From NCBI GenBank assembly GCA_943735955.1, contig OX030957.1, positions 2,594,595 to 2,658,594 on the forward strand: a stretch of 64,000 bases of DNA. The letters run 5' to 3'. Source of the DNA: Piscicola geometra (lineage: Eukaryota > Annelida > Clitellata > Hirudinida > Piscicolidae). The notes beneath the pieces were generated by a model. The model did no database searches. It worked only from the letters and a program-made list of their open reading frames with translations, and was not told where the DNA came from. The position numbers were made by a program, and so were the translations under genes. Shown one piece after another: positions 49,125 to 63,942 of the stretch (position 1 is its first letter; each line of letters opens with the position of its first letter).

Positions 49125-51870
49125 TAACAAATTAGATCAAAATGTTTTTAGATTGTTTTTAACTTTTAAAATCGTGTTAGTATTTCTTTAAATATAAATT
49201 GTTTGAATCTGTATAAATAGAGAGTTGATAAACTATAAGGTGGAATATTTTCTCTTTCTCTTGTATAAACCTTCATTTTTAATTAGCATATAGCTCAAGA
49301 AAGTCACTAAAAATTCAGACCGACAAAAAGTTACGACATCCTGCCTCTAATGGAAATTCATTCACCCACCCTCGCCAAGACAATGCTCGAAGGATTTTTA
49401 ATGCTTTTTAAATGAAAGAAAACCGAAAAATATATCTTAATTTATTTATTTAGGTGTATTACAATTGATTAAAAATGTCTCATTAAAAATTCTAAAAAGT
49501 GACCTATGATCTCAATAAAACGCGTCAACTAAATTGGAATACTCCTTCTAATCCCAAGAGGTTTGATACAAGTCCCAAAATCTTCCACTACCTACCAACA
49601 CCCATCTTGTTTGTATTTTTATGTTTGTTTGTATCTTTGTATGTATTTTTGTTTGTATGTTTGTTTCTATGTGTGCTTGTATAGATGCTAGGGTTTTCAG
49701 ATGACAGCTTTTCAAATTATTATATAATATGGATATCTTTGAGGCTAGTTTTAAGGTTAAGGTTGGGTTTAAAATATAAATTGAATTATTTTAAAATTTA
49801 AATATAGAAAAAAGTATTAAAAAACCCGGGACTATCATATGTAAAGAATGTTATGGTTGTTTGTATGTGTGCTTGTATTTTTTTCTGTATGTGTACTCGT
49901 TTGTTTGCTTATATGTCTTCTTTTATGTGTTTCCGTGTGTCTCTTTTTGTACTTGTCATTATTAATGCCGTTTTTAAAGTGTTTTATTGATTTGTAGCAA
50001 CTAGCGAATGACTTTTTTGCCTCTTTGCATGAATGTTTGCTTGTTCATTTACTTTTCTAATTTTGTATGTTTAGTGTATCGGTGTGTATGTGTGTATTTA
50101 TGTGTAGATGTATGTGTGTGTGAAATGATGTGTCAGGGGGGATAAGTGACAGAAGTTAGGCAGCGATTATGCTGACCAAACATTCGGCATGATTGCCTCA
50201 TCGCCTGTGCCTTCACTTACGTGTCTTCCTTCCTCCTTCCAACTTGGAGTGTATCTGTCACTCTTTCCATTTGTCTTCGCTTCAATAGTTTTTTTCGTCG
50301 TCAAATTAACTGCATTTAGAAAATTTATAAATGTTTGATTAATTAATTGTGCTGATGAACTTTTAGAAGCGTTCTTCATTTACTTCGTTGTGAGCTTTCG
50401 TTGTCGTTTCAGCGAAGAATTGCTGTTCTAGTGATTGCATTAAAAAACATTTAAAGCGGCAAAGCTTCTCAGAAAGTCGTCAATCAATAAGGCATTGATC
50501 GATCCCCTCACGTGACGTTTCAATCTCAATTTTTATATCTGCATGCTTATAGCTGATGATAATTTTGTTTATGATGTCAGTGATGATGATGATGCTAATC
50601 ATGGTGATGATGATGTTAATCATGGTGATGATGATGTTAATCATGGTGATGATGATGCTAATCATGGTGATGATGATGTTAATCATGGTGATGATGATGT
50701 TAATCATGGTGATGATGATGTTAATCATGGTGATGATGATGTTAATCATGGTGATGATGATGTTAATCATGGTGATGATGATGTTAATCATGGTGATGAT
50801 GATGTTAATCATGGTGATGATGATGTTAATCATGGTGATGATGATGGTAGTGGTGGTGGTGGTGGTAGTGGTGGTGGTAGTGGTGGTGGTAGTGGTGGTG
50901 GTGGTGGTGATGATGGTGGTGGGGTGGTGGGGATGATGACGATGATGTTAATTATGAAAGAAGGATTAAAGTTTAAAATGATGATGACAGCCTTTGGTGA
51001 ACTTGTGGATACTTATTTCTAGCCCACATCACATGCTCACAGTCTTGACACCCGGCCCTGACAACAAGCATTCTGTCACCCACCACATTCTTCCTTCCTA
51101 AACATTTCTTTCAAGCAAATGGAAAGGAAAATGAGCTTGAAAAAGAATTATGCGTAGTCCTAATGATGGTGGGGTTAGCGATGATGTTAGTGATGGTGAT
51201 GATTATGATAGTGATGATGATAGTTGTGGTAATAGTGATGATTGTAGTGATAATAGTGATGATGTTGATGATGATGTCGGTAGTGATGTTGGTGATGATG
51301 ACAGCACAGGGTTTTTTTGCTATGGCAGCAGTGCAGCGCCAAACGAAGTCAGAAATCAACAAACCAATTGAGTTTCTCCAATCGCTTTAAGCATTTATTC
51401 GCTGCTTAAATAACTTTTCAGAGTAATTAAATGAACCGATTGTTTTCCATGAGAAGTAACGATTGAGTTGAGTTTAAGTTATTGTTGTGTGTATGAGGGT
51501 TGTGGTTGGTATTGTCGGTGTGGTGGTTTCGGTGTTTTGGTGTGGTTGATGTGGTCAGTGTAGTTTTTGCTAATGATGTGGTTGGTGTTTTAAGAATTCG
51601 AAGAGATATAAACGCATAATTGATTTCATAAATCACTAACTTACAAGCACTCATTTGAATAAATTTTATATTTATTAAATTCTTCTTTTCCTGAATTAAA
51701 CTTAAAGTTTAAATATCTGTTAAGGACTGTGGAGCTTCCAATGGAAACTTTTTAAACACCTGATCATCGCGCAAAAACGAATTGTAAATAAAAATAAAAA
51801 TTAAATTATTGATTATTTGTCCTTTTTCATATACTTCCTAACAAATGTGCGAGACTGTAACGTTGTAGTT
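49125..51870 (+). other. Sox upstream region and gene-poor DNA
   Basis: The first few hundred bases should hold the Sox 5' untranslated region and promoter, read leftwards. The rest is AT- and TG-rich with no gene recognised. The 50584-50930 repeats are listed separately. Confidence 0.5.
50584..50930 (+). repeat. 21-bp GTTAATCATGGTGATGATG-type minisatellite
   Basis: About 12 perfect or nearly perfect 21-bp units to about 50846, then a GGT-rich repeat. Being a multiple of 3, it gives an open frame of DDDVNHG heptads that I judge not to be a gene. Confidence 0.95.
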
Positions 51871-51942
51871 ATGGGAAACCAAAGCATGATGGCAGGTTAC
51901 CCGGAAACTTTACTGAAGTGCGTTTTAAAACTATTTGACGAG
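51871..51942 (+). CDS. Possible first coding exon of an unknown gene
   Basis: ATG with 24 codons (MGNQSMMAGYPE...) runs into a donor gtaatg at 51943, phase 0. MG-N at the start resembles an N-myristoylation signal. No family was recognised, and no linked exon can be proved, so this may be chance. Confidence 0.22.
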
Positions 51943-53112
51943 GTAATGTTCAAAATTCTAATGAGTTATTTGAGATAAACTTCTTGCCTTAGAAGTTTAG
52001 ATTGTTTAAATAATTGATTCTGAAATGTTGTTATGAAATCTATCGTTTGATCTTTGGAGAATGAGTGATGAGTGAGTGTTTTGTATTCAAGAAGAATTAA
52101 AAGAATGGTCTACCTTCGTGGTGTCGAGGTTAGAAATCCATTGCAGCCTTTGTTAATTGAAGACAACCTTAATTGGTGTATTGTTAGATGAATGTTGTGT
52201 TCTGGTCGGTGGTGGGTGTGTGACAATGCCGATGTCCACAATGATGCTATTGTCGTCGTCGGCGATGAGTCAACAAGTCTTGATGCTATTCTTTTGTATT
52301 CTTGCTATTGTTTGTGATCGGAACATACAATACCGGATCAATGGCCTCTCGATACAATGCAAGCACTTCAACTATTCTTCTGGCGCAGCAGTCAGGCCTT
52401 ATAAGCGCAAAGCTCTCGTCACTTCAACTTGCAAGCCATCCAAGCATACCCACTCATACATGTGCCTATATCTATAGACGTATTGAGAATTACATAGAAA
52501 TTTATATTTATATTAAATAAAAATAGGTTGTATAATCTATATACACATTGATATATACATGTGCCTATGTACTTGTGTACGTGTGTGTGTGTGTGTTGAA
52601 GCTGTAACGCTGGCTGCTCAGGCAGTCAAATGACACGCATGAAGGCCTTCTTAAACGGAGTCATGTTCCCTCACCTCTTCTATGCCTTCTCCAATCTTTC
52701 AGCTATGTCGTGTGTTTTTTAAATTGTTAAGAATTATTTTATTACTTATTGTTGCCAATTTTTTATCAATTTTTTCTCATTTTTTCTCCAAAAAAGTGTT
52801 TTTTTTATTAAAAAAAAGTAAATACAAATCAAGATAATAATTAAAATTAATGGAAAAAAATTAAACAGAAAACATTTCTCCGTCTATTTTTGATCGCTTC
52901 ATGATTGTGTCAAAACTTAAAAAATAATGCAGCATTTTTAAAGCAGGAAATCTATAAATTGATCGCTCTATGTTGCAAAGTGTTCTCAATTGATTTTCAA
53001 AATTCTTGAAAAAAGAAAATTAAAAATTCATTGTCTTTCAACTCAAGACATTGTTAGCAGCGAGATCTTGATGCAGATATGACGTTATTCCCACTACAAA
53101 ACGGCTCTTGAT

Positions 53113-54682
53113 TAGAGGTCGGACCGGGTACCCGATTCGACCGGGTACCCGCGGGTACCCGCGGGACTCCCGCGGGAACGGGAATGAAAATTAATTTCGG
53201 GACGGGAAAAGTCGGGAACCGGGAATAGGTTTTCGGGACGGGAACGGGAACGGGAATCGAAATTCAAATCGGGAACGGGAAAAGACGGGAACGGGAATCA
53301 ACTTTTAATTCGGGAACGGGAAAAACGGGAATAACAGTTATTGGGTTTGGATTCTTTAACAATGATTTTTCAGCAAACTTCTAAGTATGGAAATCTTTAT
53401 TACATCGATACTCCTTACTTGAAATAAGTATTAAATGCAATAGAAATGTATAACGAAGCCACCCTTGCCAATGTCAAAATCTCCAACACTACATTTGAAG
53501 TTGTTATGGTGAGTCCAAAGATTAGGGAGATCAGAAAAAATGGGTGATTATGAAAACTTTTCAGATGAAATCAAAAATGTCAGTTAAATTATTTTACTTT
53601 TATAAATTAATACTTTGAATTCGAATGATTAATTTCCAAATTATTGCTCAGTTGATCATTTCGACAAAAGAAAAGATGCCATTGATCTTATTCATATGAC
53701 AGCATGTCTGTTGCATCCCCAGTATGAAAGAATAATTGGAAAAAAGTTTGGGATAGAAAAAAAATGAGAACTAAGACTTTCATTAGAGAAAATTTAGTTC
53801 TATCTGTATAGCCAGACCAAGCTGCAGTGCCATTGAGAAAAAAATCAAATGATGGTTAAATTAGAATAAAATTATTATACTATCAAATTATACGAATGAT
53901 TTTATATTTGCAGTTGTGGAGAATAAAAATGTTTTCAAAAAAATATTTCTAACAGTATTGAAGAATTTATAATAATGAACGAAGAAAAAAATTCAGAAGA
54001 GGATGAATTGTACAAATATTCACAATTACGTCACAAAAAAATTGAAGATTATAAAGATGTTTTATTTTATTGGAGTAAAATGAGCAATTTTAAAATACTA
54101 CAAAATGTAGCCAAAATTTTGTTTAGAATATCTGCAAGTTATATTCCCTGTGAACGGAATTTTTCAGTATGTGGTCGTTTAACTTCAGACCCAAAATCAT
54201 CTCATTTGAAAGCTGAAACTCTTAACGGTTTAACCCGTGTGAAAAGCAATAAAGACTTGATTGAATTAGTCAAAAACAGTTACTAACTTCAATACTTTCA
54301 TTTCAATAAATATTTGAAATTTAAATCGTGTTTTTTTAATTTTTTTAAAAGAAATGTTCTCTGACTTTCAAATAATAAATTTTAATAAATGTTAGAACTA
54401 GCAAGTTTGGGACCAGTGAAAACGATAGCGAAAATCAATGAATAAATAAAAGTTTCGGGAACGGGTCGGAACCGGGAATCGAGTAGCGGGAACGGGACGG
54501 GACGGGAATCAAAATTCTGATGTCCCATCGGGAACGGGACGGGACGGGAAAACAAATTTCGGGAACGGGACGGGACGGGAATGAAAATTTTGATGTCCCA
54601 TCGGGAACGGGTCGGGACGGGAAAACAAATTTCGGGAACGGGACGGGACCGGGAATGAAAAGTCGTCCATGTCCGACCTCTA
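53113..54682 (+). mobile_element. hAT-family DNA transposon with perfect 8-bp duplication (copy B)
   Basis: Ends TAGAGGTCGGAC and GTCCGACCTCTA form a perfect 12-bp terminal inverted repeat. The flanks CTCTTGAT at 53105-53112 and 54683-54690 are an identical 8-bp target-site duplication, diagnostic of hAT insertion. Both subterminal regions are packed with CGGGAACGGGA-type repeats, likely transposase binding sites. At 1570 bp with only a transposase C-terminus it is non-autonomous. The perfect duplication suggests a fairly recent insertion. Confidence 0.95.
53975..54286 (+). pseudogene. hAT transposase C-terminal dimerisation domain fragment
   Basis: The frame contains YKDVLFYWSKMSNFKILQNV and FRISASYIPCERNFSVCGRL, then KAETLNGLTRVKSNKDLIEL. 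S.S.IPCER.FS is the hAT dimerisation signature. Upstream, broken pieces of transposase can be seen around 53640-53780 with stops, so the enzyme is not functional. Confidence 0.9.
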
Positions 54683-54690
54683 CTCTTGAT

Positions 54691-55873
54691 ACAACGACCC
54701 GAATCATGTTCACCTGTGTTGTTCATAAGTTGGCGGGTGTGTTTTATGCCCGTCTTATTCAATAAGTTATTGTGTGCGCAAGAATGGAAGGCGTTTCAAT
54801 ATTTTTAAAAACCTACATTTAACAGTTAATTATGCATGTTTATATTCAACCGTTACAATGCATTTAAACAAATTGTTACCAATATTATTATTAAACATAT
54901 TTGCTAAACGTCAGGGCCCTGTCTCAAAATGAAAGCGTTGATTGTTTCTTTCAGAGACACTTTTGTTGGAACAGGTGCAACTGCACTGGGATGGGTGGAG
55001 GGTGGTTCGCAGCGTGGGTTGACTGGCAGTCCTGCGACTTGAACCTCAGTCCATATTCCTCACTTTTTGTTTCAGTTCCAATTTTTCTCAATTGATTTTA
55101 ATTAATTATTCATATGTTTATCGTTTTGTTTGGCCTATTATTGCTAGTGTCATGCTTTCTAAATCATCTGCCTTCTGCTCTAAAGGACCGAATGGCCAAT
55201 TCTGAAACGCTTCTTTTGTCTCATTTGTTGTTCTTCTAGTGGTTGCTGTTTCTATTCATTTGTGGTCTTTTCAGCTTATATTTTATCGTATTTTCAGTAC
55301 CCATTTAATCTGTTTGACTTCTCTTCTCTTGACTTATTGCTTACTTATTTATTTCCTGTTCTCTCCATAAACCAGCAGGCCGTCGTGCTGGATTTACCCC
55401 GAAAGGTAAGTTGATCAAAACAACACCGGATAAATATTGAATAACACTCTAACAGCAAGATCGACACAGCTCACTCACAAAAGAACGTAACACTAGCTCT
55501 GGAATCTTTCGAGAAACAATAAAACGAAATCAAGCGACGTCATTAAAGAGGGCATCGGCCTGCGAGAACAAAAGAGCCACAGGCGTTGCAGTGATTAGGA
55601 ACTGGCCGACTGAGCGTAATATTGCCAAATAATGGACTGGGTACACAATGGCAGGTAACTGTACAGAGATCTTCCACTGAGTGAGCAAGCATGCAAGCGA
55701 TGGCAGTGATGCTCAGCGTGAGGATTCTTGTCGTTGAAGGAGATCGTGTGTTTCAGGGCAGTGCGAGACAGGCTTTCAGACTGAAATGTTCTGGTGCAGC
55801 ATTAACCTCAACTCAACTCTTGCAGGAAAACACTGACACACACACACAGAAATAAACACACAATGTACTCACA

Positions 55874-55918
<45 letters not shown>

Positions 55919-56270
55919 AAACACACACACACGCCCTTATCTTGAAGCAACTTCAAACAGACGAATATAGCACCTTTGAAGCAGTGCGACCCTCTTTTAA
56001 GAGCATTTGCTGCAGAGCTATGAAGCATTTGTGCTTGCTTTACTTGCAAAGCAACTGTGTTTGATAGAAGGAAAATAAATTCTATAGCAGTGTATGTGGA
56101 AAAATATGCGGAGAAATATGCACACGTGCAAAGAAGAGGACATTCCTAAACACAAGCGAACAAGCAAGCACTTATCACCTAGTTTAACACCTTGCACCCC
56201 TAACTTCCCACATTCCTAAATTGCCATTGAATGTCTTGCTGCAATATAGCACATGCAAAATACATACATT

Positions 56271-56357
<87 letters not shown>

Positions 56358-57827
56358 AACTCATGCATGCAAATGACCCGCTGTTTTGGACGAAAACATG
56401 AACACCGACTTCCTTTAATGAGTTGCTGGATGGTTCATCCAGTCATACACACAAACATACACTCACACAAACAGACAAACATACTTTACAAACTATTTAT
56501 TTCAAATTTTATTTCTTTTCTTTTAAACACTTTAATGAATTCTGAATTTTTAACTCTCAGTTAGGCAGAAAGGAATATGGGTGTTAAAAGTTGAGCAAAC
56601 AATTCCAGATTAATAAAATATATTCTAATGCATAAATATAAAATATAATATTTTAATTAACTATAAATTAAAAGTAATTAATCTCATTTTAAAATCTTCT
56701 GATGACCACATTAAAACAGATGATCACAACCATTGGACATGCAAACCCAGTTGTTATTTTTGATTTATTGAATAAGTTTGCTTCTAAGCCATCGTTTTAC
56801 TGCCATATCGATGAAAATTAAGTGTTTTATTGTTGTCAGCAGTAAGCGGTCGTTTCGAAAAGTTGCTTTTGAAATTGCTCGTGAAGACAGTTTAAAAATA
56901 ATAAAACTAATTACCGTGATCAATATTTAGGTTCAAAAAATATAATTGAAAAACATTTATTTCATTTATATAAATTCCGTCAAACATATTTGTTGCTTCA
57001 GAATTGTGAGTGATTGATGCATGGGTAGCGATGAGGTTCGTAGCGATGACACATTCCCAGCCTTTGAATAGAACGTCTGATGAATGTAACATACCGCAAT
57101 AAAGAATACTCGTCATTTAAGCTACTAAAGCTCTTAAATAAAATTTTATTTGATAGATACTTCATGAATATTTTTATTTAATGCCGATTATTTTTATACA
57201 GATTAATGAAAAACAATTAATACCTATGATTAAATGTTCAGTACATATTAATTTTTTAGAGTTCTGCATTGTGCAAGTGGCTTTAGCATAGAATATGATC
57301 TAATATTTCGCATTAATTATTTATCTATTATTTATTGTAAAGTTGCACAAGATTGATTCTGTCAACATCACACCAACAAACACTGACACTCGCTCTAATT
57401 AAATATTTAATTACTCTTGTAATTAAAATTTAAATGACTTTTTACAATTTAAAGTTCTAATTTTAAAATCTTAGAAAATCAAGAATTTTAAACGCTGTTT
57501 TGTTCAGTTGTTCCAAAATAAAATTATTAATATAATAGTTATTTATTTATAAAAGACTTATCAAGGCAATTTGATTGCGTAGAACAAATCGTTACAATCT
57601 ATAATTCCTCCATGTCACACTATGTAGATAATCGATAAAAGCAGACGCACACAGACGCACACAGACACACACAGACACACACAGACGCACACACACGCAC
57701 ACACACGCACACAGACACGCAGGCATCCAATGAGAGACACAAAGATTTCGTCAGTGATTAGGCTTGTCGTTTGTTTTGGTTCTCAATAACTCCTGATTTT
57801 ATCAGAATCTCAAATTAACAACCTACT
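54691..57827 (+). other. Gene-poor region
   Basis: AT-rich DNA with CA repeats at about 55876-55934 and 56273-56350 and a CACACAGACGCA repeat at 57640-57720. The only coding-like signal is a 30-bp exon-like segment at 55376-55405 (CAG...AAG before gtaagt). Confidence 0.6.
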
Positions 57828-58802
<975 letters not shown>

Positions 58803-58964
58803 CGAAATTGCCTCAACTGTTAATAAGAATACTTCAAATGTCTATACTAAAATAATTACTTTCAAATACAGTGAATATTCTCACACAGATGGCTATCAGT
58901 AACTTCAGTAATACATGCCAATATCCCAGTCTATACTGTTATCTCAAATAAATTCAAAGAATAT

Positions 58965-59758
58965 TGTACAAATAAAAAAAAAATATGTAAAATAAAAAAA
59001 GAATATTGTAAAATAAAAAAGAATATTATACAAATAAAAAAAGAATATTGTAAAATAAAAAAAGAATATTGTGCAAATAAAAAAAGAATATTGTAAAAAT
59101 AAAAAAAGAATATTGTACAAATAAAAAAAGAATATTGTAAAATAAAAAAAGAATATTGTAAAAAATAAAAAAAGAATATTGTAAAATAAAAAAAAGAATA
59201 TTGTACAAATAAAAAAAGAATATTGTGCAGATAAAAAAAGAATATTGTACAAATAAAAAAAAAGAATATTGTACAAATAAAAAAAGAATATTGTACAAAT
59301 AAAAAAAAGAATATTGTACAAATAAAAAAAGAATATTGTACAAATAAAAAAAAGAATATTGTACAAATAAAAAAAGAATATTGTAAAAATAAAAAAAGAA
59401 TAAATTATAAATAAAAAAGAATATTGTACAAATAAAAAAAAGAATATTGTACAAATAAAAAAAGAATATTGTACAAATAAAAAAAGAATATTGTACAAAT
59501 AAAAAAAGAATATTGTACAAATAAAAAAAGAATATTGTACAAATAAAAAAAGAATATTGTAAAAATAAAAAAAGAATATTATACAAATAAAAAAAGAATA
59601 TTGTACAAATAAAAAAAGAATATTGTACAAATAAAAAAAGAATTTTGTACAGATAAAAAAAGAATATTGTACAAATAAAAAAAGAATATTGTACAAATAA
59701 AAAAAGAATTTTGTACAGATAAAAAAAGAATATTGTACAAATAAAAAAGAATATTTAA
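58965..59758 (+). repeat. AAGAATATTGTACAAATAAA minisatellite
   Basis: About 40 units of 19-22 bp, length varying in the A runs. It is strongly strand-asymmetric (A-rich on +) and creates a false - strand frame of IFFFYLYN repeats. Confidence 0.96.
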
Positions 59759-62700
59759 ACATCAAAAAAGCATAGGATAGACAGCAAACGATGACATCCC
59801 ATAGTGGTCTCTAAGCCTTTGTTGACCCTCCTAGAGCACTTAGAGTCAGTGAAATGCTCAGATGTTGAAAGATCAAGTGTCAGAAATAATATCACGAGTT
59901 GTTAAGCGCACTAAGCCATAACTGCACACACACGTATAGGCATACATCGGAGACAAACAAGTTTCCTCAAGTGATGTAAAGAGGAAGTTAAGAGGTCGAG
60001 GGACAACATCCTGGTTGACCCGGGAAGGAAAGGTCAAGATGGAAAGGTCAAGATGGATGGGTCAAGATGGATGGGGCAAGATGGATGGGTCAAGAGTGGA
60101 TAAAATGGATGAAATAGAATAATTAAACCATGTGAAGCAATGATTCCACCAGAAGGCGATTAGGAAGTTTAAAGTCCATTATGGAAGCAGAAAATACATT
60201 AGGACTATTCCTGAACTATCATTCTGACAGGTTTCGAAATTAGAGCCATAATTTGTCACTAAATACAAACATAAAAGCTTTGGAAATCATAAAGGCTTTT
60301 GTAAAACTCCAAAAGACACATGTGACATACATATGTGTGTCTAAAAGCACAATGTCACACTTCAATGATTCTGCATGTGTGCGTGTGTATGTTATGTGAG
60401 TGTCTTAAGCGTCTTATGAATGTGATTTTATTTTAAAAATCAAACGAGCTTGCTATATTTTTATTTTACATTTTGATAAAAAAATAAAATTAAATCATCG
60501 GCTGAAACGGCACCAGGAAACGCATACTTGCAACGTCAGTAAAAAATTTAAAGTTTTTAAAAACAATTTTATTTAAATAATTATCTTGAATATTGAAAAT
60601 ATTTTGACATATTAATCTGAAAACTTCAGTGTTCATTATAAACTTAATCTATTTAATTTATTTTAAGTTTTCGGAAGTATGCGTAAAACTTTACTGTAAA
60701 GCTAGAGTTTCTCACGGGACTTCAATTTGAAAGGTAAATGTCACCACTTTAATTGTTGCGTCTTTTGAAATAAAAATATCTCTATTATTACTTTAATGCC
60801 CTTCATGAATTTATTGCTTGTTTTAGAGTTTAATTTTTATAAAACATTATTAAGGATCACCGTGCGGTTGTCATTTCATTATTGTTCTTATCACAAACGA
60901 GGGTGATTAGATGTATAACTGCAAATGCTTTTCTATCCTTCGATCAGTGAAAGCATGAAGCTCTTGAATATCTAAAAAAGCACTAAATACATTGATTTGA
61001 TTGATTGAGGCTAATCTCCATTGATTCGTCATTTGTAGATTGAATGTAAAAAGCAAGTAAAACCTTCAATTTCCACAAACAACCTCGATCTAGAGCAGGC
61101 GTTGGCCCACAATTGTGGTAAGCCATTTAAGACTCATAAGCTGAATAGCTCCTAATCAATCAACTTGGATTCTTTTTGATGTATATTCAAACAAATATAC
61201 TCAAACCAATCCTATATTGGCCTACAAAGTATGCTACCTGCTTCGACATTGTCTCCAGAATCCCCGCTGAAGCGAGTTCCCCTTCGCAGAAGCACTAAGG
61301 CCATTCATGTCCCGCTGTGAGAGAACTTCTGCTTTTCATTCGTTTTGTTTAAGTAAGTTTGTTTTATTTAATGTTTGAATAAAATAGTGAGAGGACATTG
61401 TTAATTGCTGAGCAGGTTCCTAAGCCGTTGAAAACTCCTAGAGTTTGAGACCTTTCACAATGCACCATTGTTACTTTATCGCTGATATCTTTGAATTTTA
61501 ATGTATTTAGCGGTCTATAGAGACTTATTGGTCGTAAATTGAGTTTTCAAACTGAACTGTTGACAAATGAATCGCTGTTTATTTGTTTAGGACGAGATTT
61601 TAAGTTTATAAGTGTTTTTGTGTTAGTCACAGAGAAGAACGAATGAAGTTGACCTCAAAAAAGCATGAATTGTCGGCAAGTTTGGCGATTTGAAGTTAGT
61701 TTCGACGATACATTTTGAATAGTTTGAAGTATTAAAGAAGGGGAAGTCCTACAGACTGCTGGGCAAGTGGAAGAGGTATACGGAGATCTGAACAAGGTAT
61801 GCCAGTTCGACTACGACGACGAGTGAAATGAAGTAAAAGGCGAAAAAGAAGTTTTTGTTCTGGGGGTGGTGCAAGAGGTGGTCATAATGTTTGGTGAATG
61901 ATGGTAGTTGTTAAGCTTGGTCGTGATGGTAGAAGTTATAGTTTATTATTATTGTTTATTTGTTTAATTTTTGGTATAATCTTTTAAGCTTTTTTTATTT
62001 GAAATTATAAATAGTTTAAATGGTATCATCATTCATAAGCGAGTGGTCTCGAAGCTCGTTCGGATTTAGGCCACGTACAGAATACTCGGCGTTGTGCTGT
62101 ATTGTAAGTATTAATACTCAACAAGTGAACAGGCTACATTTATATTTTAATTAGTATCAAATAAGAATAATTTAATTAATGCTTTTTAATGGTTAATATA
62201 GAGACTATAAGATCGTCTGCTTGTCAGAATGGCGCCTCGTAGAGAAGATTAAACGAGAATTCAACATGAATATCATAAAAATATAAAAAATTGATCGAGC
62301 TAAAATATCTTAAACTTTTTGAGATTTTTCTTTTTTCAGTGTAAACTAATAAAAAGTAATAAATGTATTTGTTTTTCACTTTAGTTAAATCTTATTTAGC
62401 AGACAGTTTGAGATTTTATTTACAACAACACCAAAAATGGTATTATAATTTATTACTCACTAAATAATCAGTTTAAAACTTGATTATATATTGTGAAATT
62501 TTATGATTTATATTTTTTATAAACATAAATTTACTTGTTTTGGCTGGTGATTTGATTAAAAAAACAAATTGTAATTTAATCTTTTTATTTTTATTTTAAA
62601 ACGTTCAAATAAGTTAAAGGTTTCACAAAAGCCTTTAGCTTTTAGGCTAAAGTATTGGAAGATTCGACAGTGGGTTAGTTGAGGGCTCGTTGAGAGCTTG

Positions 62701-62884
62701 CTAGTTCTGAAATGTTTTGCGCCATTCGGCTTTTTAGACATCAAAGAAAACACAAAAACTTTTTTACTAATACTTCGGTAAAATTGAAATTGAAATGTTA
62801 AAATAGGGTGGTTAAAAATATATACATATAATAATAATAATAATAATTTGATCCTTAAAACTAGTTATAAGCAGTAGAGAGAAT
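59759..62884 (+). other. Gene-poor region before rabenosyn-5
   Basis: Mostly AT-rich unique sequence. There is a small GGTCAAGATGGATG repeat at 60030-60105. A short open segment ending FDYDDE then TGA at 61829 is discussed as a finding. This flank lies downstream of the rabenosyn-5 stop. Confidence 0.55.
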
Positions 62885-63098
62885 TCAGGTTACTTTCTTA
62901 TCAAACTCCAGCTGAAGTTGTCTCAGATTCTCTTCCAGCATCTTCAACTCATCCACCCTCTTCTCCTTCCTCGCCTGCATTATGTAGCGCTCAATATTGT
63001 TCATCTGCTGCACCAGAGGATCATCATCATCAGGGTCACCAAATGGGTTCGAGTTGGTGGGCGTGGTGTCAGGAAGCCAACCAGCAGGGAGAGTTGGT
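62885..63098 (-). CDS. RBSN: Rabenosyn-5 terminal exon
   Basis: Starts PTLPAGWLPDTTPTNSNPFG and contains the Rab-binding hairpin, ending FDKKVT and TGA. The acceptor tcctcctcag is strong. 71 codons follow one split base. Confidence 0.9.
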
Positions 63099-63942
63099 CT
63101 GAGGAGGAGAGAGGTTTGTATGCGGGTTGAATTGGTTGTAGTTGTTGAAGGCGCATGTATTGTAAGAATGCCATGAAATATCGATGTGTGTGCATACTCT
63201 TGATTTTAAGATACTTTAGTTTTTTGGGAAAAAAATCTTTTGACCCTTATTTCTGACACTATTAATAACATTTAGTGAGCAATTACATATATAAAAATAA
63301 ATTTTAAATTGTGTTTTGAAAATACAAATAATAATGAAAAATAACTAATGACCTAAATATTCTTAAATTGAAAAAAATTGCATTAAAAAAACAACTTCAT
63401 AATGCCAATATCTTCGGACATTTTAATATGCATTAAGAATACAATTCCCCAAGACTTCGGTACATATCGTTTAAGTGAGAGGTGGTTTACAATATGGTGG
63501 GATTTAAATGAGAAGTGCTTAAAAGCTATAGAATGCCTGAGAAGGGTACCTTGGTTCCTCTCCAAAGGGATTGGTGCCAACAGTATCGTTCTTCGCCTTC
63601 TCCTTGCCAATAACACCAGCACTACTACTACTACTACTACTACTACTATGAGCACCCCCTCCGTTCCTCATCTTCTCCTCAAACCTCTCCCTCCACACCT
63701 CCTCCACCCTCCTCTCTTCCGCTATCCTCTCCTCCGCATCCCTCCTCCTCCTCTCCCTCACCCTCACGATCTCCTCCTCCGAGGGCAGCTTCGGTAGCGA
63801 CATCAACTTCTCCTGCACGTACCACCCGACCTGCTGACTGAGCATGCTTCGTAACTTGCACCCTCCGCCATTACTGCCCTCCTCCTCATCCTCCTGCTGC
63901 TGCGACAGTGTCTTGCTGTCGTGGTGGTGATGATGATGGTGG
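62885..63942 (-). CDS. RBSN: Rabenosyn-5, last two exons (5' part outside the window)
   Basis: Rabenosyn-5 is a Rab4/Rab5 effector of early endosomes that promotes fusion and recycling. Exons on the - strand: 63942-63550 and 63098-62885, joined with exact phase (2 + 1). The last exon contains NPFGDPDDDDP, then NNIERYIMQARKEKRVDELK and MLEENLRQLQLEFDKK, matching the C-terminal Rab-binding helical hairpin of the family. NPF motifs, which bind EH-domain proteins in this family, occur in both exons. The FYVE finger and N-terminal part would lie to the right. The stop is TGA at 62887-62885. Confidence 0.87.
63550..63942 (-). CDS. RBSN: Rabenosyn-5 penultimate exon
   Basis: It encodes DSKTLSQQQEDEEEG, then QVGWYVQEKLMSLPKLPSEE and an Arg/Glu-rich helix EEIVRVRERRRRDAEERI, ending TNPFGEEP. 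Donor gtaccc on the - strand. The acceptor accgacag is my choice; a later gacag is also possible, so the 5' boundary may shift by about 20 bp. Confidence 0.8.

Noticed and set aside
58944..59765. 273-residue - strand frame of YNILFLFVQYSFF repeats resembling a membrane protein
   Set aside because: Product of the 20-bp A-rich minisatellite; no start context or homology.
63402..63797. 131-residue + strand frame at the right end
   Set aside because: Antisense to the rabenosyn-5 exon, whose frame, phase and homology are convincing.
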